A stretch of 64,000 nucleotides of DNA, taken from NCBI RefSeq assembly GCF_003716325.1, contig NZ_RDSR01000001.1:186001-250000 (forward strand). The letters are read 5' to 3'. The notes under the pieces are model-generated. The model searched no databases. It had not been told where the DNA came from and saw only the letters and a program-made list of their open reading frames with translations. Source of the stretch: Cryobacterium tepidiphilum. GTDB taxonomy: Bacteria > Actinomycetota > Actinomycetes > Actinomycetales > Microbacteriaceae. The position numbers and the translations under genes were made by a program. The stretch's first letter is position 1. Each line of letters begins with the position of its first letter. Positions 36,935-46,800 of the stretch are shown piece after piece.

Positions 36935-37305
36935 ATGCAGCGCTCACTCACGCAGGACAAGGTGCGATTCGGGAACCTGGCCCGGCGCTCACAGCTGGCC
37001 GCTCTCGGCTACTCGCAGCGCGACATCCGTCGTGCCGTCGATGAGCACCAGTTGTGGCCGATCCGGCGCAGCTGGGTGGCGCATGCCGGGGCCGACTGGC
37101 GGGCGGCTCGCGCCATCGCCCTGGGCGGACGGCTCGCGGCGGCATCGGCGCTGGCGGCCTACGGCGTCTGGGTGACGCGGCCAAGCGGCCTGTGGGTGCA
37201 GACGCCGCCGACCGCTGCTCGGCTGCCGCAGCCGGGACCCGGCGAACACCGGCTCTGGTCGCCGGAGCACTTTCCGATCGCCGGTGACATGCGGCATCCG
37301 TTGCT
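36935..37305 (+). pseudogene. Truncated AbiEi-antitoxin/DUF559-like gene remnant
   Basis: An open frame begins at ATG 36935 with RFGNLARRSQLAALGYSQRDIRRAVDEHQLWPIRRSWVAH, AIALGGRLAAASALAAYGVW and LWVQTP, matching the winged-helix N-terminal part of type IV antitoxin AbiEi/DUF559 proteins. The conserved part stops near residue 120, where a palindrome (37306-37352) begins, and the frame then runs on into the next gene without the C-terminal nuclease-like or DUF domain. It therefore looks like a decayed N-terminal half. Confidence 0.6.
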
Positions 37306-37352
37306 GAAAGCAGGAAGGATTGCGCGTCGGGCACGCCCCGCGTCCTGCTTTC
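37306..37352. repeat. Inverted repeat at end of gene remnant
   Basis: GAAAGCAGGA (37306-37315) and TCCTGCTTTC (37343-37352) are perfect 10-bp arms separated by 27 bp. It marks the point where the AbiEi-like similarity ends. Confidence 0.65.
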
Positions 37353-37399
37353 GCGACGGAAAGCCCGGGCGCAGCGCGGCGGGGTATCCTAGGAGCACT

Positions 37400-37576
37400 A
37401 TGGACAGCTTCTGGGTGAATGCGCTCTACTCGCTCGCCCCCACCGTTGTGGTCGGATTGATCTTCTGGCTCGTGATGCGCTCCATCATTCACGCCGACCG
37501 CACCGAGCGGAAGGTCTACGCCCGCATCGAGGCGGAAGAACGCGCGAGACTCGGTCTCGACAAGCCGACCTCGTAG
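37400..37576 (+). CDS. Small membrane protein upstream of cardiolipin synthase
   Basis: 58 residues from ATG 37400, with AGGAG five bases upstream. One membrane helix (SLAPTVVVGLIFWLVMRSII) is followed by a charged amphipathic C-terminus (HADRTERKVYARIEAEERARLGLDKPTS). Ten bases separate it from the cls gene, so the two are probably co-transcribed. Function unknown. Confidence 0.75.
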   Translation: MDSFWVNALYSLAPTVVVGLIFWLVMRSIIHADRTERKVYARIEAEERARLGLDKPTS

Positions 37577-37585
37577 CCGGCCGAG

Positions 37586-39046
37586 GTGATATTCAATCTC
37601 ACGACGATCATTGTCCTGGTCGCCCTCCTGGTGGACTTTGTCGTGCGCGTCATCGCGATCGTCGTCGTGCCGCGCAACCGCCGCCCCACCTCGGGCATGG
37701 CGTGGCTGCTCACCATCTTCTTCATCCCGTACCTCGGCGGCCTGCTGTTCCTGCTGATCGGCACCCGCACCCTCCCGAAGAAGCGGCTCGCGATCCAGGA
37801 GGAGATCAACGAGTTCATCCTCGACAGCACCCAGGGCATGGAACGCGTGCGCCGCGACCACCCGTGGCCGGGCTGGCTCGAGTCCGTCGTCGAACTCAAC
37901 CGCAACCTCGGCTCCATGCCGCTGGTGGGCGACAACACCGCGAGCCTGCAGAGCGACTACGCCGGCTCGCTGGCGTCGATGACGGATGCGATCAACAACG
38001 CCCGCAAGTACGTGCACGTCGAGTTCTATATCCTCTCCCTCGACTCCACCACCGAGCCGTTCTTCGACGCGATGGCGAACGCGGTCAAGCGCGGCGTCAC
38101 CGTGCGCGTGCTGATGGACCACATCCAGTCGATGCGCAAGCCCGGCTATCGCAAGACCAAGCGACGGATGACGCGTGACGGCGTGGACTGGAAGCTCATG
38201 CTCCCGCTCCAGCCGTTCAAGGGCCAGTGGCAGCGACCGGACCTCCGCAACCACCGCAAGCTCCTCATCGTCGACGGCGAGATCGGCTTCATGGGGTCGC
38301 AGAACATCATCGACCGCAGCTACAACGAACGGCGGAACATCCGTCGCGGGCTGAAGTGGAAAGACCTGATGATCCGCCTGCAGGGGCCGATCGTCGCCGG
38401 GCTGAACGCCATCTTCATCACCGACTGGTACAGCGAGACCGGGGAGCTGCTCACCCGCGACATCGAGCCGGTGCACTCCGTGCGGGTCACCGACCCGCTC
38501 GACTGCCAGGTGGTGCCGAGCGGACCCGGGTTCGAGGGCGAGAACAACCTGCGGCTCTTCCTCGCCCTGCTGTACTACGCGCAGGAGCGCATCATCATCA
38601 CGAGCCCCTACTTCGTGCCCGACGAATCGATCATGTACGCCGTGACGACGGCCGTGCAGCGGGGCGTGCGCGTCGAGCTCTTCGTGTCCGAGATCGGCGA
38701 CCAGCCGCTGGTGTACCACGCGCAACGCTCGTACTACGAGGCGCTGCTGCGCAGCGGCGTGGTCATCTACATGTACAAGGCGCCGTTCATCCTGCACGCC
38801 AAGCACTTCACCATCGACGACGAGGTGGCGGTGATCGGGTCGAGCAACATGGACATGCGCTCGTTCACCCTCAACATGGAGGTATCGCTCATGGTGCGCG
38901 GCTCCTCGTTCGTGCGGGAACTGCGGGCGGTCGAGAACGGGTACCGGCTCGACAGCCGGGAACTGACGCTCGAGGAGTGGGAGAAGCAGCCGCTCCGTTC
39001 GACGGTGCTCGACAACCTCGCGCGGCTCACCTCCGCAGTGCAGTAG
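37586..39046 (+). CDS. cls: Cardiolipin synthase (phospholipase D family)
   Basis: 486 residues from GTG 37586. Two N-terminal membrane helices are followed by two HKD catalytic motifs: NHRKLLIVDGEIGFMGSQN and HAKHFTIDDEVAVIGSSN. The enzyme condenses two phosphatidylglycerols to cardiolipin at the membrane. The spacing and the helices match ClsA-type proteins; related phosphatidyltransferases share these motifs. Confidence 0.93.
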   Translation: MIFNLTTIIVLVALLVDFVVRVIAIVVVPRNRRPTSGMAWLLTIFFIPYLGGLLFLLIGTRTLPKKRLAIQEEINEFILDSTQGMERVRRDHPWPGWLESVVELNRNLGSMPLVGDNTASLQSDYAGSLASMTDAINNARKYVHVEFYILSLDSTTEPFFDAMANAVKRGVTVRVLMDHIQSMRKPGYRKTKRRMTRDGVDWKLMLPLQPFKGQWQRPDLRNHRKLLIVDGEIGFMGSQNIIDRSYNERRNIRRGLKWKDLMIRLQGPIVAGLNAIFITDWYSETGELLTRDIEPVHSVRVTDPLDCQVVPSGPGFEGENNLRLFLALLYYAQERIIITSPYFVPDESIMYAVTTAVQRGVRVELFVSEIGDQPLVYHAQRSYYEALLRSGVVIYMYKAPFILHAKHFTIDDEVAVIGSSNMDMRSFTLNMEVSLMVRGSSFVRELRAVENGYRLDSRELTLEEWEKQPLRSTVLDNLARLTSAVQ

Positions 39047-39063
39047 GCCGCGGGCTGCGCCGA

Positions 39064-39456
39064 TCAGGCGAGCAGCGTTACCGCACAGTAGCTTTCGGCG
39101 GCACGGCGGAGCCGGGCATCCGCTGTGATGAGGGGCACGCCGAGGGTCTGGGCGAGGGCGACGTACATCGCGTCGTAGGGCGTGATGTTCTCGCGCAGCG
39201 CCCAGGCCTTCTCAAGGAGGGGTCCGTGGGAAAAGCGTCGGATGGTGACACGTTTGAACTCGCGAATGAGACGTTCGGCTCGTTCGATAGGGATGCTGCC
39301 GCGGAGGATGAGCTTGCGGGTACTGCTGAGGAATTCGGGATCCAGCAGATGTGGAGCGACGAGGTCCGCAGTCGCTGCATGGCGAGGCACCCCGGCGGCG
39401 CCATGCTTGAGGATGAGTTCCAGTAAGGCGCCACTGTCGATCACCGCGAGACTCAT
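39064..39456 (-). CDS. VapC-type PIN-domain toxin
   Basis: 130 residues. The PIN fold starts MSLAVIDSGALLELIL with the first acidic residue, has PEFLSSTRKLI with a conserved glutamate, and ends ITPYDAMYVALAQTLGVPLITADARL with the remaining aspartates, forming a metal-dependent RNase site. ATG 39456 overlaps the antitoxin stop by four bases (ATGA), the standard antitoxin-toxin arrangement. The acidic quartet looks complete, so it may be active. Confidence 0.9.
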   Translation of the reverse strand: MSLAVIDSGALLELILKHGAAGVPRHAATADLVAPHLLDPEFLSSTRKLILRGSIPIERAERLIREFKRVTIRRFSHGPLLEKAWALRENITPYDAMYVALAQTLGVPLITADARLRRAAESYCAVTLLA

Positions 39457-39725
39457 CTCTCTTCGCGGCCTTCCTGGATGGTTTCGAGGATCACGTCCCT
39501 GTCCACGTGGATTGGCTGCCACCGTTGTTTCTCCGGTTGTGACATCCGCAGCTCGTCCTCCGCCACAGCTCGTTCCCAACGCTCGTGCACCTGAATGCGC
39601 TCGGCGATGTCGCTCAGCGTGCGCCTCAGGTACTCGGACAAGGAGAGACCCTGGGCTGAAGCCTGCGCCTTCAGCGTTTCCTGTACGGCTGGGTCAAGAT
39701 CTCGAACTTGCACCGTCACTCCCAT
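39453..39725 (-). CDS. VapB/FitA-like ribbon-helix-helix antitoxin
   Basis: 90 residues. The N-terminus MGVTVQVRDLDPAVQETLKAQASAQGLSLSEYLRRTLSD is a FitA-type ribbon-helix-helix DNA-binding domain; the C-terminal part (about 45-90), rich in Glu/Arg/Trp, should wrap the toxin active site. It likely binds the palindrome at 39745-39775 and represses the pair together with VapC. Confidence 0.87.
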   Translation of the reverse strand: MGVTVQVRDLDPAVQETLKAQASAQGLSLSEYLRRTLSDIAERIQVHERWERAVAEDELRMSQPEKQRWQPIHVDRDVILETIQEGREER

Positions 39726-39728
39726 GTC

Positions 39729-39929
39729 TCAACGGTAACTCCGGATGCATGCATACACAACGGTTCTGCATGCATTGCGGGCGCGGTCGTTCTTCAACAC
39801 CGAGAGGTTCACGATGCTCAGGTCGACGAGTTTGCTCAGCTCGGTGAGGGTCATCCCGCGTTCGGCGAGCACGTCGTCCAGGCGGCAGCGGATCCCTGTC
39901 CCCTCTAAGCGGGACTCAGTGGCTTTCAT
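39729..39929 (-). pseudogene. Truncated XRE-type regulator (YozG-like)
   Basis: The frame begins at ATG 39929, overlapping the DUF2975 stop, with RCRLDDVLAERGMTLTELSKLVDLSIVNLSVLKNDRAR, the small HTH protein that normally accompanies DUF2975 genes. After KNDRAR the usual recognition-helix and C-terminal part are replaced by unrelated residues and a stop at 39729. The break coincides with the vapBC promoter palindrome. Confidence 0.7.
39745..39775 (-). promoter_or_regulatory. Palindromic operator of vapBC
   Basis: ATGCATGCA (39745-39753) and TGCATGCAT (39767-39775) form a 9-bp dyad with a 13-bp spacer, centred about 35 bp before the antitoxin start. It also encodes the altered tail of the truncated XRE gene. 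Confidence 0.6.
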
Positions 39930-40311
39930 CACACCAGGCCTTCGGTGTCGCGTTGCAGCCTCGCGCTGTACCGAAAGGCGACGGCGACGGCCAACAGGGC
40001 GAGCGCGAAATAGATCGGCCAGAAGTCGAGGGCGAATCCCATGGATGGCTGGGGTAGCCCTGTCGACAGTGAATCAAACGTGGGGCCGTCGGGGTTGAAG
40101 CCTGTGAAGGAGATCTCCTCGGATTTTCAGCCGACGACGCCGAGTGCCTGCTGGGATGAAACGAGACCGCCGATCTGGAAGAAGACCTGCCAGGCGATCC
40201 CCCCGACACCGACGGCCACCGCGGCCGCCATGACCGAACCGGCCAGCACGGGCTTGAAAGGCTGGCCGCCGGTCAGTTGCCGGCAGGCGTCACGCTGGGG
40301 GCGAACACAGG
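39929..40311 (-). pseudogene. DUF2975 membrane protein remnant
   Basis: Reading the minus strand gives ACRQLTGGQPFKPV, two membrane helices (MAAAVAVGVGGIAWQVFF and FALDFWPIYFALALLAVAVAF) and the ending YSARLQRDTEGLV, matching the C-terminal part of DUF2975 proteins. An in-frame TGA at 40127-40129 follows SSQQALGVVG, and the N-terminal helix is missing (a stop lies just upstream). Its stop overlaps the XRE remnant start, the normal operon arrangement. Confidence 0.7.
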
Positions 40312-40386
40312 CCCGATTTCAGGTATTGCTCGTTACTCTCGTTGTATCGGCGCCATAACTGCCCTGGTGCCAAGGGGAGCAATCAC

Positions 40387-42912
40387 ATGTTTGAGAGATT
40401 CACCGACCGAGCTCGTCGCGTCGTCGTCCTGGCCCAGGAAGAGGCCAAGATGCTCAACCACAACTACATCGGAACCGAGCACATCCTGCTCGGGCTGATT
40501 CACGAGGGTGAAGGCGTCGCCGCCAAGGCCCTCGAGAGCCTGGGCATCTCCCTCGACGCCGTGCGTGAGCAGGTGCAGGACATCATCGGCCAGGGCCAGC
40601 AGCAGCCCACCGGCCACATCCCGTTCACCCCGCGCGCCAAGAAGGTGCTCGAGCTGAGCCTCCGCGAGGCCCTGCAGCTCGGCCACAACTACATCGGAAC
40701 CGAGCACATCTTGCTCGGCCTCATCCGCGAGGGCGAGGGCGTCGCCGCCCAGGTGCTCGTGAAGCTCGGCGCCGACCTCAACCGCGTGCGCCAGCAGGTC
40801 ATCCAGCTCCTCTCCGGCTACCAGGGGAAGGAGCAGGTGCAGGTCGGTGCGAACGAGCAGACGGGCGCCCAGGCGGGCAGCCAGGTTCTCGACCAGTTCG
40901 GCCGCAACCTCACCCAGGCCGCGCGTGACAGCAAGCTCGACCCCGTGATCGGCCGCGAGAAGGAGATCGAGCGGGTCATGCAGATCCTCTCCCGCCGCTC
41001 CAAGAACAACCCGGTGCTCATCGGCGAACCCGGCGTCGGCAAGACCGCCGTCGTCGAGGGACTCGCGCAGGCCATCGTCAAGGGCGATGTGCCCGAGACG
41101 CTGAAGGACAAGCAGCTCTATTCGCTCGACCTCGGCTCGCTCATCGCCGGCAGCCGCTACCGCGGTGACTTCGAGGAGCGCCTGAAGAAGGTGACCAAGG
41201 AGATCCGCACCCGCGGCGACATCATCGTGTTCATCGACGAGATCCACACCCTCGTCGGCGCTGGTGCGGCCGAGGGCGCCATCGACGCTGCGAGCATCCT
41301 GAAGCCGCTCCTGGCGCGCGGTGAACTGCAGACCATCGGCGCGACCACCATCGACGAATACCGCAAGCACTTCGAGAAGGATGCCGCGCTCGAGCGCCGC
41401 TTCCAGCCCATCCAGGTGGCGGAGCCGTCGCTGCCCCACACCATCAACATCCTCAAGGGGCTGCGCGACCGCTACGAGGCGCACCACAAGGTGTCGATCA
41501 CGGATGGCGCGCTCGTCGCCGCCGCGAACCTCGCCGACCGCTACGTCGCCGACCGGTTCCTCCCCGACAAGGCCATCGACCTGATCGACGAAGCCGGCGC
41601 CCGCCTGCGCCTCTCGATCCTGTCGAGCCCGCCGGAGCTGCGCGAATTCGACGAGAAGATCGCCGTGGTGCGCGCCGCCAAGGAGACCGCGATTGAGGAC
41701 CAGGACTTCGAGAAGGCCGCGAGCCTCCGTGACGAGGAGAAGAACCTCCTCGGCGAGCGGCTGCGCCTCGAGAAGCAGTGGAAGTCCGGCGACGTGAAGT
41801 CGACGGCCGTCGTCGACGAGGGGCTCATCGCCGAGGTGCTGGCGCAGGCCACCGGCATCCCCGTGTTCAAGCTCACCGAGGAGGAGTCCAGCCGGCTCGT
41901 CTTCATGGAGAAGGCGCTGCACCAGCGGGTCATCGGCCAGGAGGAGGCGATCTCCGCCATCTCCAAGAGCATCCGCCGCACCCGCGCCGGCCTCAAGGAC
42001 CCGAAGCGTCCCTCCGGTTCGTTCATCTTCGCCGGCCCCACCGGCGTCGGCAAGACCGAGCTCGCCAAGGCGCTCGCCGAGTTCCTGTTCGACGACGAGG
42101 CCGCGATGATCTCGCTCGACATGAGCGAGTACGGCGAGAAGCACACCGTCTCGCGGCTGTTCGGTGCCCCTCCCGGGTTCGTCGGCTTCGAAGAGGGCGG
42201 CCAGCTCACCGAGAAGGTGCGCCGCAAGCCGTTCAGCGTTGTGCTGTTCGACGAGATCGAGAAGGCTCACCCCGACATCTTCAACTCGCTCCTCCAGATT
42301 CTGGAAGAGGGCCGGCTGACGGATGGCCAGGGCCGGGTCGTCGACTTCAAGAACACCGTGATCATCATGACCACGAACCTCGGCACCAAGGACATCAGCG
42401 GCGGACCCGTCGGCTTCCAGGTGGAGGGCGACACCTCGACCGGCTACGACCGCATGCGCGGCAAGGTCAACGAGGAGCTGAAGAAGCACTTCAAGCCCGA
42501 GTTCCTGAACCGCGTCGACGAGATCATCGTGTTCCCGCAGCTGAGCAAGGCCGAGCTGCTGCAGATCGTCGACCTGTTCATCAAGCACCTCACCGACCGG
42601 ATGCTGGACCGCGACATGACCGTCGAGCTCACCGTCCCGGCCAAGGAGCGCCTCATCGAGGTGGGCTTCGACCCGGCGCTCGGCGCCCGGCCGCTGCGCC
42701 GCGCGGTGCAGCGCGAGGTGGAGGACCGCCTGTCGGAGAAGATCCTGCACGGCGAGCTGAATGCGGGCGACCACGTGCACGTGGACTTCGCCGACGGCGA
42801 GTTCGTGTTCACCACCAGCACCCGCGAGCACCCGGTGTCGGTGGGCGCCAACGCGAACGCCGCGCTCGGCACCGGCCCCGGCACGCCCGACCTCGCGGTG
42901 ACCAGCGACTGA
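40387..42912 (+). CDS. clpC: ATP-dependent Clp protease ATP-binding subunit ClpC
   Basis: 841 residues from ATG 40387 (AAGGGGAG upstream). Two ClpN repeats ([21 protein letters not shown] and [21 protein letters not shown]), first AAA+ domain with [16 protein letters not shown] and [18 protein letters not shown], a UVR-type coiled linker ([17 protein letters not shown]), and second AAA+ domain with [20 protein letters not shown] and [15 protein letters not shown]. It unfolds substrates for ClpP and is probably essential in actinobacteria. A strong terminator follows directly. I could not identify a ClgR or HspR box upstream. Confidence 0.97.
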   Translation: MFERFTDRARRVVVLAQEEAKMLNHNYIGTEHILLGLIHEGEGVAAKALESLGISLDAVREQVQDIIGQGQQQPTGHIPFTPRAKKVLELSLREALQLGHNYIGTEHILLGLIREGEGVAAQVLVKLGADLNRVRQQVIQLLSGYQGKEQVQVGANEQTGAQAGSQVLDQFGRNLTQAARDSKLDPVIGREKEIERVMQILSRRSKNNPVLIGEPGVGKTAVVEGLAQAIVKGDVPETLKDKQLYSLDLGSLIAGSRYRGDFEERLKKVTKEIRTRGDIIVFIDEIHTLVGAGAAEGAIDAASILKPLLARGELQTIGATTIDEYRKHFEKDAALERRFQPIQVAEPSLPHTINILKGLRDRYEAHHKVSITDGALVAAANLADRYVADRFLPDKAIDLIDEAGARLRLSILSSPPELREFDEKIAVVRAAKETAIEDQDFEKAASLRDEEKNLLGERLRLEKQWKSGDVKSTAVVDEGLIAEVLAQATGIPVFKLTEEESSRLVFMEKALHQRVIGQEEAISAISKSIRRTRAGLKDPKRPSGSFIFAGPTGVGKTELAKALAEFLFDDEAAMISLDMSEYGEKHTVSRLFGAPPGFVGFEEGGQLTEKVRRKPFSVVLFDEIEKAHPDIFNSLLQILEEGRLTDGQGRVVDFKNTVIIMTTNLGTKDISGGPVGFQVEGDTSTGYDRMRGKVNEELKKHFKPEFLNRVDEIIVFPQLSKAELLQIVDLFIKHLTDRMLDRDMTVELTVPAKERLIEVGFDPALGARPLRRAVQREVEDRLSEKILHGELNAGDHVHVDFADGEFVFTTSTREHPVSVGANANAALGTGPGTPDLAVTSD

Positions 42913-42926
42913 CGCACGCTCACACG

Positions 42927-42957
42927 AAGGGCCCGGCGGAGCATCCGCCGGGCCCTT
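42927..42957 (+). terminator. Terminator after clpC
   Basis: AAGGGCCCGGCGGA (42927-42940) and TCCGCCGGGCCCTT (42944-42957) form a perfect 14-bp stem with a 3-base loop, 14 bp after the stop codon. Confidence 0.9.
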
Positions 42958-42995
42958 AGTCGTCGCCGAGCCCTCGCCGTCCCGTCGCCCTTGGC

Positions 42996-43087
42996 CGCTA
43001 ACTCCGGAGATCCAGGGCCGCGGGAGGGACGTGGCGCGGGGTGGCGGGGTGCGGGTGCCTAGACTGGAAAAGTTTCCGGAGTTAGCG
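42996..43087. repeat. Intergenic inverted repeat family, copy A
   Basis: CGCTAACTCCGGA (42996-43008) and its exact complement (43075-43087) are 66 bp apart. The same arm sequence recurs at 62081-62161. Copy A lies between the clpC terminator and the next gene. Confidence 0.8.
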
Positions 43088-43106
43088 ACAGGCAGGGGCG
43101 GTTAGG

Positions 43107-43625
43107 GTGACGGTGGGCCAGCAGGGGTACCGGGTGCGCCGCGCGCGCACCGCCGACGTGCGGCAGATCAAGGAGCTCGTGGAGCCGTTCGTGCAGCAGC
43201 GGATCCTGCTCGGCAAGGAGACCGTGGTTTTCTACGAGGCGGTGCAGGAGTTCCGGGTGGCAGAGGATGCCTCGGGCCGGCTGATCGGCTGCGGCGCCCT
43301 GCACGTGATCTGGGAGGACCTCGCGGAGGTGCGCACCCTCGCGGTGGCCAGTGACTGGGTGGGCCGCGGGGTCGGCCATGCGTTGCTCGACCGGCTGGAA
43401 GACGACGCGCGGGAGCTCGGCCTCAGCCGCCTGTTCTGCCTGACCTTCGAGGTCGGGTTCTTCGGCCGGCACGGGTTCGCCGACATGGGCAGCGAGACGG
43501 TGGACCCGTCGGTGTACTCCGAGTTGGTGCGCTCGCCCGATGAAGGCGTCGCCGAATTCCTCGACCTGGCGCGGGTGAAACCCAACACGCTCGGCAACAC
43601 ACGGATGGTCAAGCGGCTGTCGTAG
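43107..43625 (+). CDS. Amino-acid N-acetyltransferase, short ArgA type
   Basis: 172 residues, GTG start. GNAT fold with VRRARTADVRQIKELVEPFVQQRILLGK, GALHVIWEDLAEVRTLAV and SDWVGRGVGHALLDRLEDDARELGLSRLF. Together these match the short actinobacterial N-acetylglutamate synthase (Rv2747-like), which starts arginine synthesis by acetylating glutamate or glutamine. Other GNAT roles cannot be excluded. It is not near other arg genes. Confidence 0.82.
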   Translation: MTVGQQGYRVRRARTADVRQIKELVEPFVQQRILLGKETVVFYEAVQEFRVAEDASGRLIGCGALHVIWEDLAEVRTLAVASDWVGRGVGHALLDRLEDDARELGLSRLFCLTFEVGFFGRHGFADMGSETVDPSVYSELVRSPDEGVAEFLDLARVKPNTLGNTRMVKRLS

Positions 43626-43713
43626 GCGTCGCGGCACTGGTTCGCCGCGGGATCGCTGGGCAGGAGCGCGTCGACAATGCGCGTCACCCGTTGCAGCGCC
43701 ACCCGTTCGAGGG

Positions 43714-43727
43714 TGCTCATATGAGCA
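43714..43727. promoter_or_regulatory. Perfect 14-bp palindrome
   Basis: TGCTCATATGAGCA lies between the ArgA-like gene and the nuclease gene. It looks like a dimer-binding operator. A short minus-strand frame (MSTLERVALQRVTRIVDALL) starts at its edge. Confidence 0.4.
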
Positions 43728-43826
43728 AAATTGGACGACATGGGATTCTGCCGTTCCCGCGCGGTGAGTACCGTAGCTAGGCTCCGAGCATTGCCGTCAA
43801 CGATGACTGTCGATCAGGAGAACAAG

Positions 43827-46800
43827 ATGTCGCATCCCCCGCTAGGCGGAAGGCTCAAGCTCACACTCGCGTCCGGACTGGGATTGGCGATGGTCGCAGC
43901 GCCGATCATGGCCCTTCCGGCCAATGCGAGTACAGATGGCATCGGGGTGGTGATCAACGAGGCCTACCTCAACGGGGGCAGTACCGGCGCGACGTTCCAC
44001 AACAAGTTCGTTGAGCTCTACAACCCGACGGATGCCGCGATCAGCCTGAGCGGGATGTCGCTGCAGTACCGCTCGGCGAGCGGCACTGGCGCTCCTTCCG
44101 GGGTGCAGGCGCTGACCGGCTCCATTCCCGCCAAGGGCTACTACCTGATCCAGGGCGGCAGCAACGCCGACAACGGTCTTCCCCTCCCCGAACCGGATGC
44201 GACGATCAGCAACTCGTTCCTGGCGGGCAGCGGCGGCACTGTCTTCCTCGCCGACCAGACCGGAGCGATCACGCCGCCGGTCGGAACGGCGATCGGTGTC
44301 GACGGCATCGTGGACCTGCTCGGTTACGGAACCTCGAACACCTTCGAGACGGCGAAGAGCTCCGCAGCCTCGATCACCAGATCCCTCAACCGCAACGGCT
44401 TTGCGGACACCGACAACAACGCAGCCGACTTCACGACGGCAGCTCCCACGCCCACGAATTCCGGGCTTGAGAGCGAGCCCGCCCCCGACCCGGTCGAATC
44501 GGCAGGCGAGCACACGATCGCCGAGATCCAGGGAACAACCGACACCAGTCCGTTCAAGGACAATTCCGTCGTCACAAAGGGCATCGTCACCGCCGCCTAC
44601 CCGGACGGCGGCTTCAGCGGCTACTACATCCAGACGCCGGGCACCGGCGGAAACCTCGACCTCGGCACCCACCCGGCGTCCGACGGCATCTTCGTCTTCT
44701 CGTCGGCCACCGCCGGCGACGTCGCTATCGGCGACTACGTCGAGGTGACAGCAACGGTCACCGAGTTCTACGGCATGACCGAGCTGAACGTGGCTTCCGG
44801 CGGACTGAAGAAGCTCGACGCCGCTGCCGTCACGGCCCCTGCCCCGGCCGCGGTCGGCCTCCCCGCCGACGTTGCCCAGCGTGAGTCCCTCGAGGGCATG
44901 CTCGTTGCGCCGCAGGGCGACTTCACCGTCACCGACAACTACGCCACCAACCAGTACGGCGAGATCGGGCTGGCGGCCGACGACAACCCGCTCATCCAGC
45001 CGACGGTCCTCGCCCACGTGGGAACGCCGGAGTACGCGGAGGCCGTCGCCACGAACAAGGCGCTCGCGGTCACCCTCGACGACGGTTCCTCGCTGAACTT
45101 CAACAGCTCCGCCAACCAGTCCATCCCGGTGCCCTACCTCTCCACCACGGCTCCGGTGCGCATCGGAGCGGCCGTCGACTTCACCAGTCCGGTCATCTTC
45201 GACTACCGCAACGACACCTGGAAGTACCAGCCGCTCACGCAGCTCACGCCGGCGAACGCCGGCACGGTGCAGCCGGCAACATTCGAGAACACGCGAACGG
45301 ATGCCCCGCGCAACGTGGGCGGCGACATCCGTCTGGCCACGTTCAACGTGCTGAACTACTTCAGCACCACCGGAGACAGCATCGACGGCTGCACCTACTA
45401 CAACGACCGCGACGGTGAGGCGACGACGGTCAAGGGCGGATGCGACGCCCGCGGCGCCGCGAACGCCGACGACCTCGCACGACAGCAGGCGAAGATCGTC
45501 AGCGCGATCAACGCGCTGGACGCCGACGTCGTGTCGCTCGAGGAGATCGAGAACTCGGCCACGTTCGGCAAGGACCGCGACGACGCCCTCTCCAACCTGG
45601 TGGCGGCGCTGAACGCCGACGCCGGCGACGGGGTGTGGGCCTTCGTGCCGTCACCGGCGGCCGTTCCCGCCAGCGAGGACGTCATCCGCACCGCCTTCAT
45701 CTACAAGCCGTCCGCGGTGGAAACCGTGGGCGACTCGACGATCCTCATCGGCTCCGCGGCGTTCGACAACGCCCGGCAGCCGCTCGCCCAGGAGTTCAAG
45801 CTCGCCGGCGCCGCCGACAGCGAGGGCTTCCTCGTGATCGTCAACCACTTCAAGTCGAAGGGCTCCGGCGTCGGACCGGGGAACGAGACCGATGAGGGGC
45901 AGGGCAAGTCGAACGCGGACCGCGTGGCGCAGGCCGAGGCCCTCGTCGACTTCGCCGACGAGATGAAGGCCGCCAGCGGAACCGACCGCCTGTTCCTCTC
46001 GGGCGACTTCAACGCCTACCTGATGGAGGACCCGATCCAGGTGCTCACCAAGGCCGGATACATCGACCTCGGCACACGCACCGGCGAGGAGACCTACGCC
46101 TACGACGGCATGATCGGATCCCTCGACCACGTCTTCGCCTCGCCGGCCGCCGAGGAAGCGGTCAACGACGTGGACGTCTGGAACATCAACTCCGTCGAAT
46201 CCGTCGCGCTGGAGTACAGCCGGTACAACAACAACGTCACCGACTTCTACGTCGACGACATGTACCGCTCCTCCGACCACGACCCGATGGTCGTCGGCCT
46301 GAACCTCGCGGTCGACCCGAACGCGACGGTGGACCTGAACCTGCTGAACATCAACGATTTCCACGGGCGCATCGACGGCAACACCGTCAAGTTCGCGGGA
46401 ACCATCGAGCAGCTGCGGGCAGCCGGCGGTGATGCGAACACCCTCCTCGGCTCCGCGGGCGACAACATCGGTGCGTCGCTGTTCGCCTCCTCCTCGCAGC
46501 AGGATGTTCCGACCATCGAGGTGCTGAACGCGCTGGGACTCGAATCATCCGTGGGCAACCACGAGTTCGACACCGGCTACCCCGACCTGACCGGCCGCAT
46601 CGCCGACCTGACGGACTGGGACTACCTGGGCGCGAATGTCTACTTCAAGGGAACCACTGACCCTGCGCTGCCGGAGTACTCGATCTTCGACGTCGCCGGA
46701 GTCGACGTGGGCGTCATCGGGGCTGTGACCCAGGAGACTCCTTCCCTCGTCTCGCAGAGCGGCATCTCGATGCTGGACTTCGGGGACCCGGTGGACGCCG

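Noticed and set aside
36935-37576. A single fused protein from the AbiEi-like start to the small membrane protein
   Set aside because: The frame is open throughout, but the middle is a palindrome without protein similarity and the small protein has its own AGGAG site and ATG at 37400.
40333-42831. Long open frame antisense to clpC (about 830 codons)
   Set aside because: Same GC-skew shadow; low-complexity Leu/Gly/Asp composition, no domains, and clpC is certain.
43626-43733. Minus-strand mini-gene beginning MSTLERVALQ
   Set aside because: It would read into the end of the ArgA-like gene and shows no complete domain; kept only as a possible remnant in the palindrome finding.
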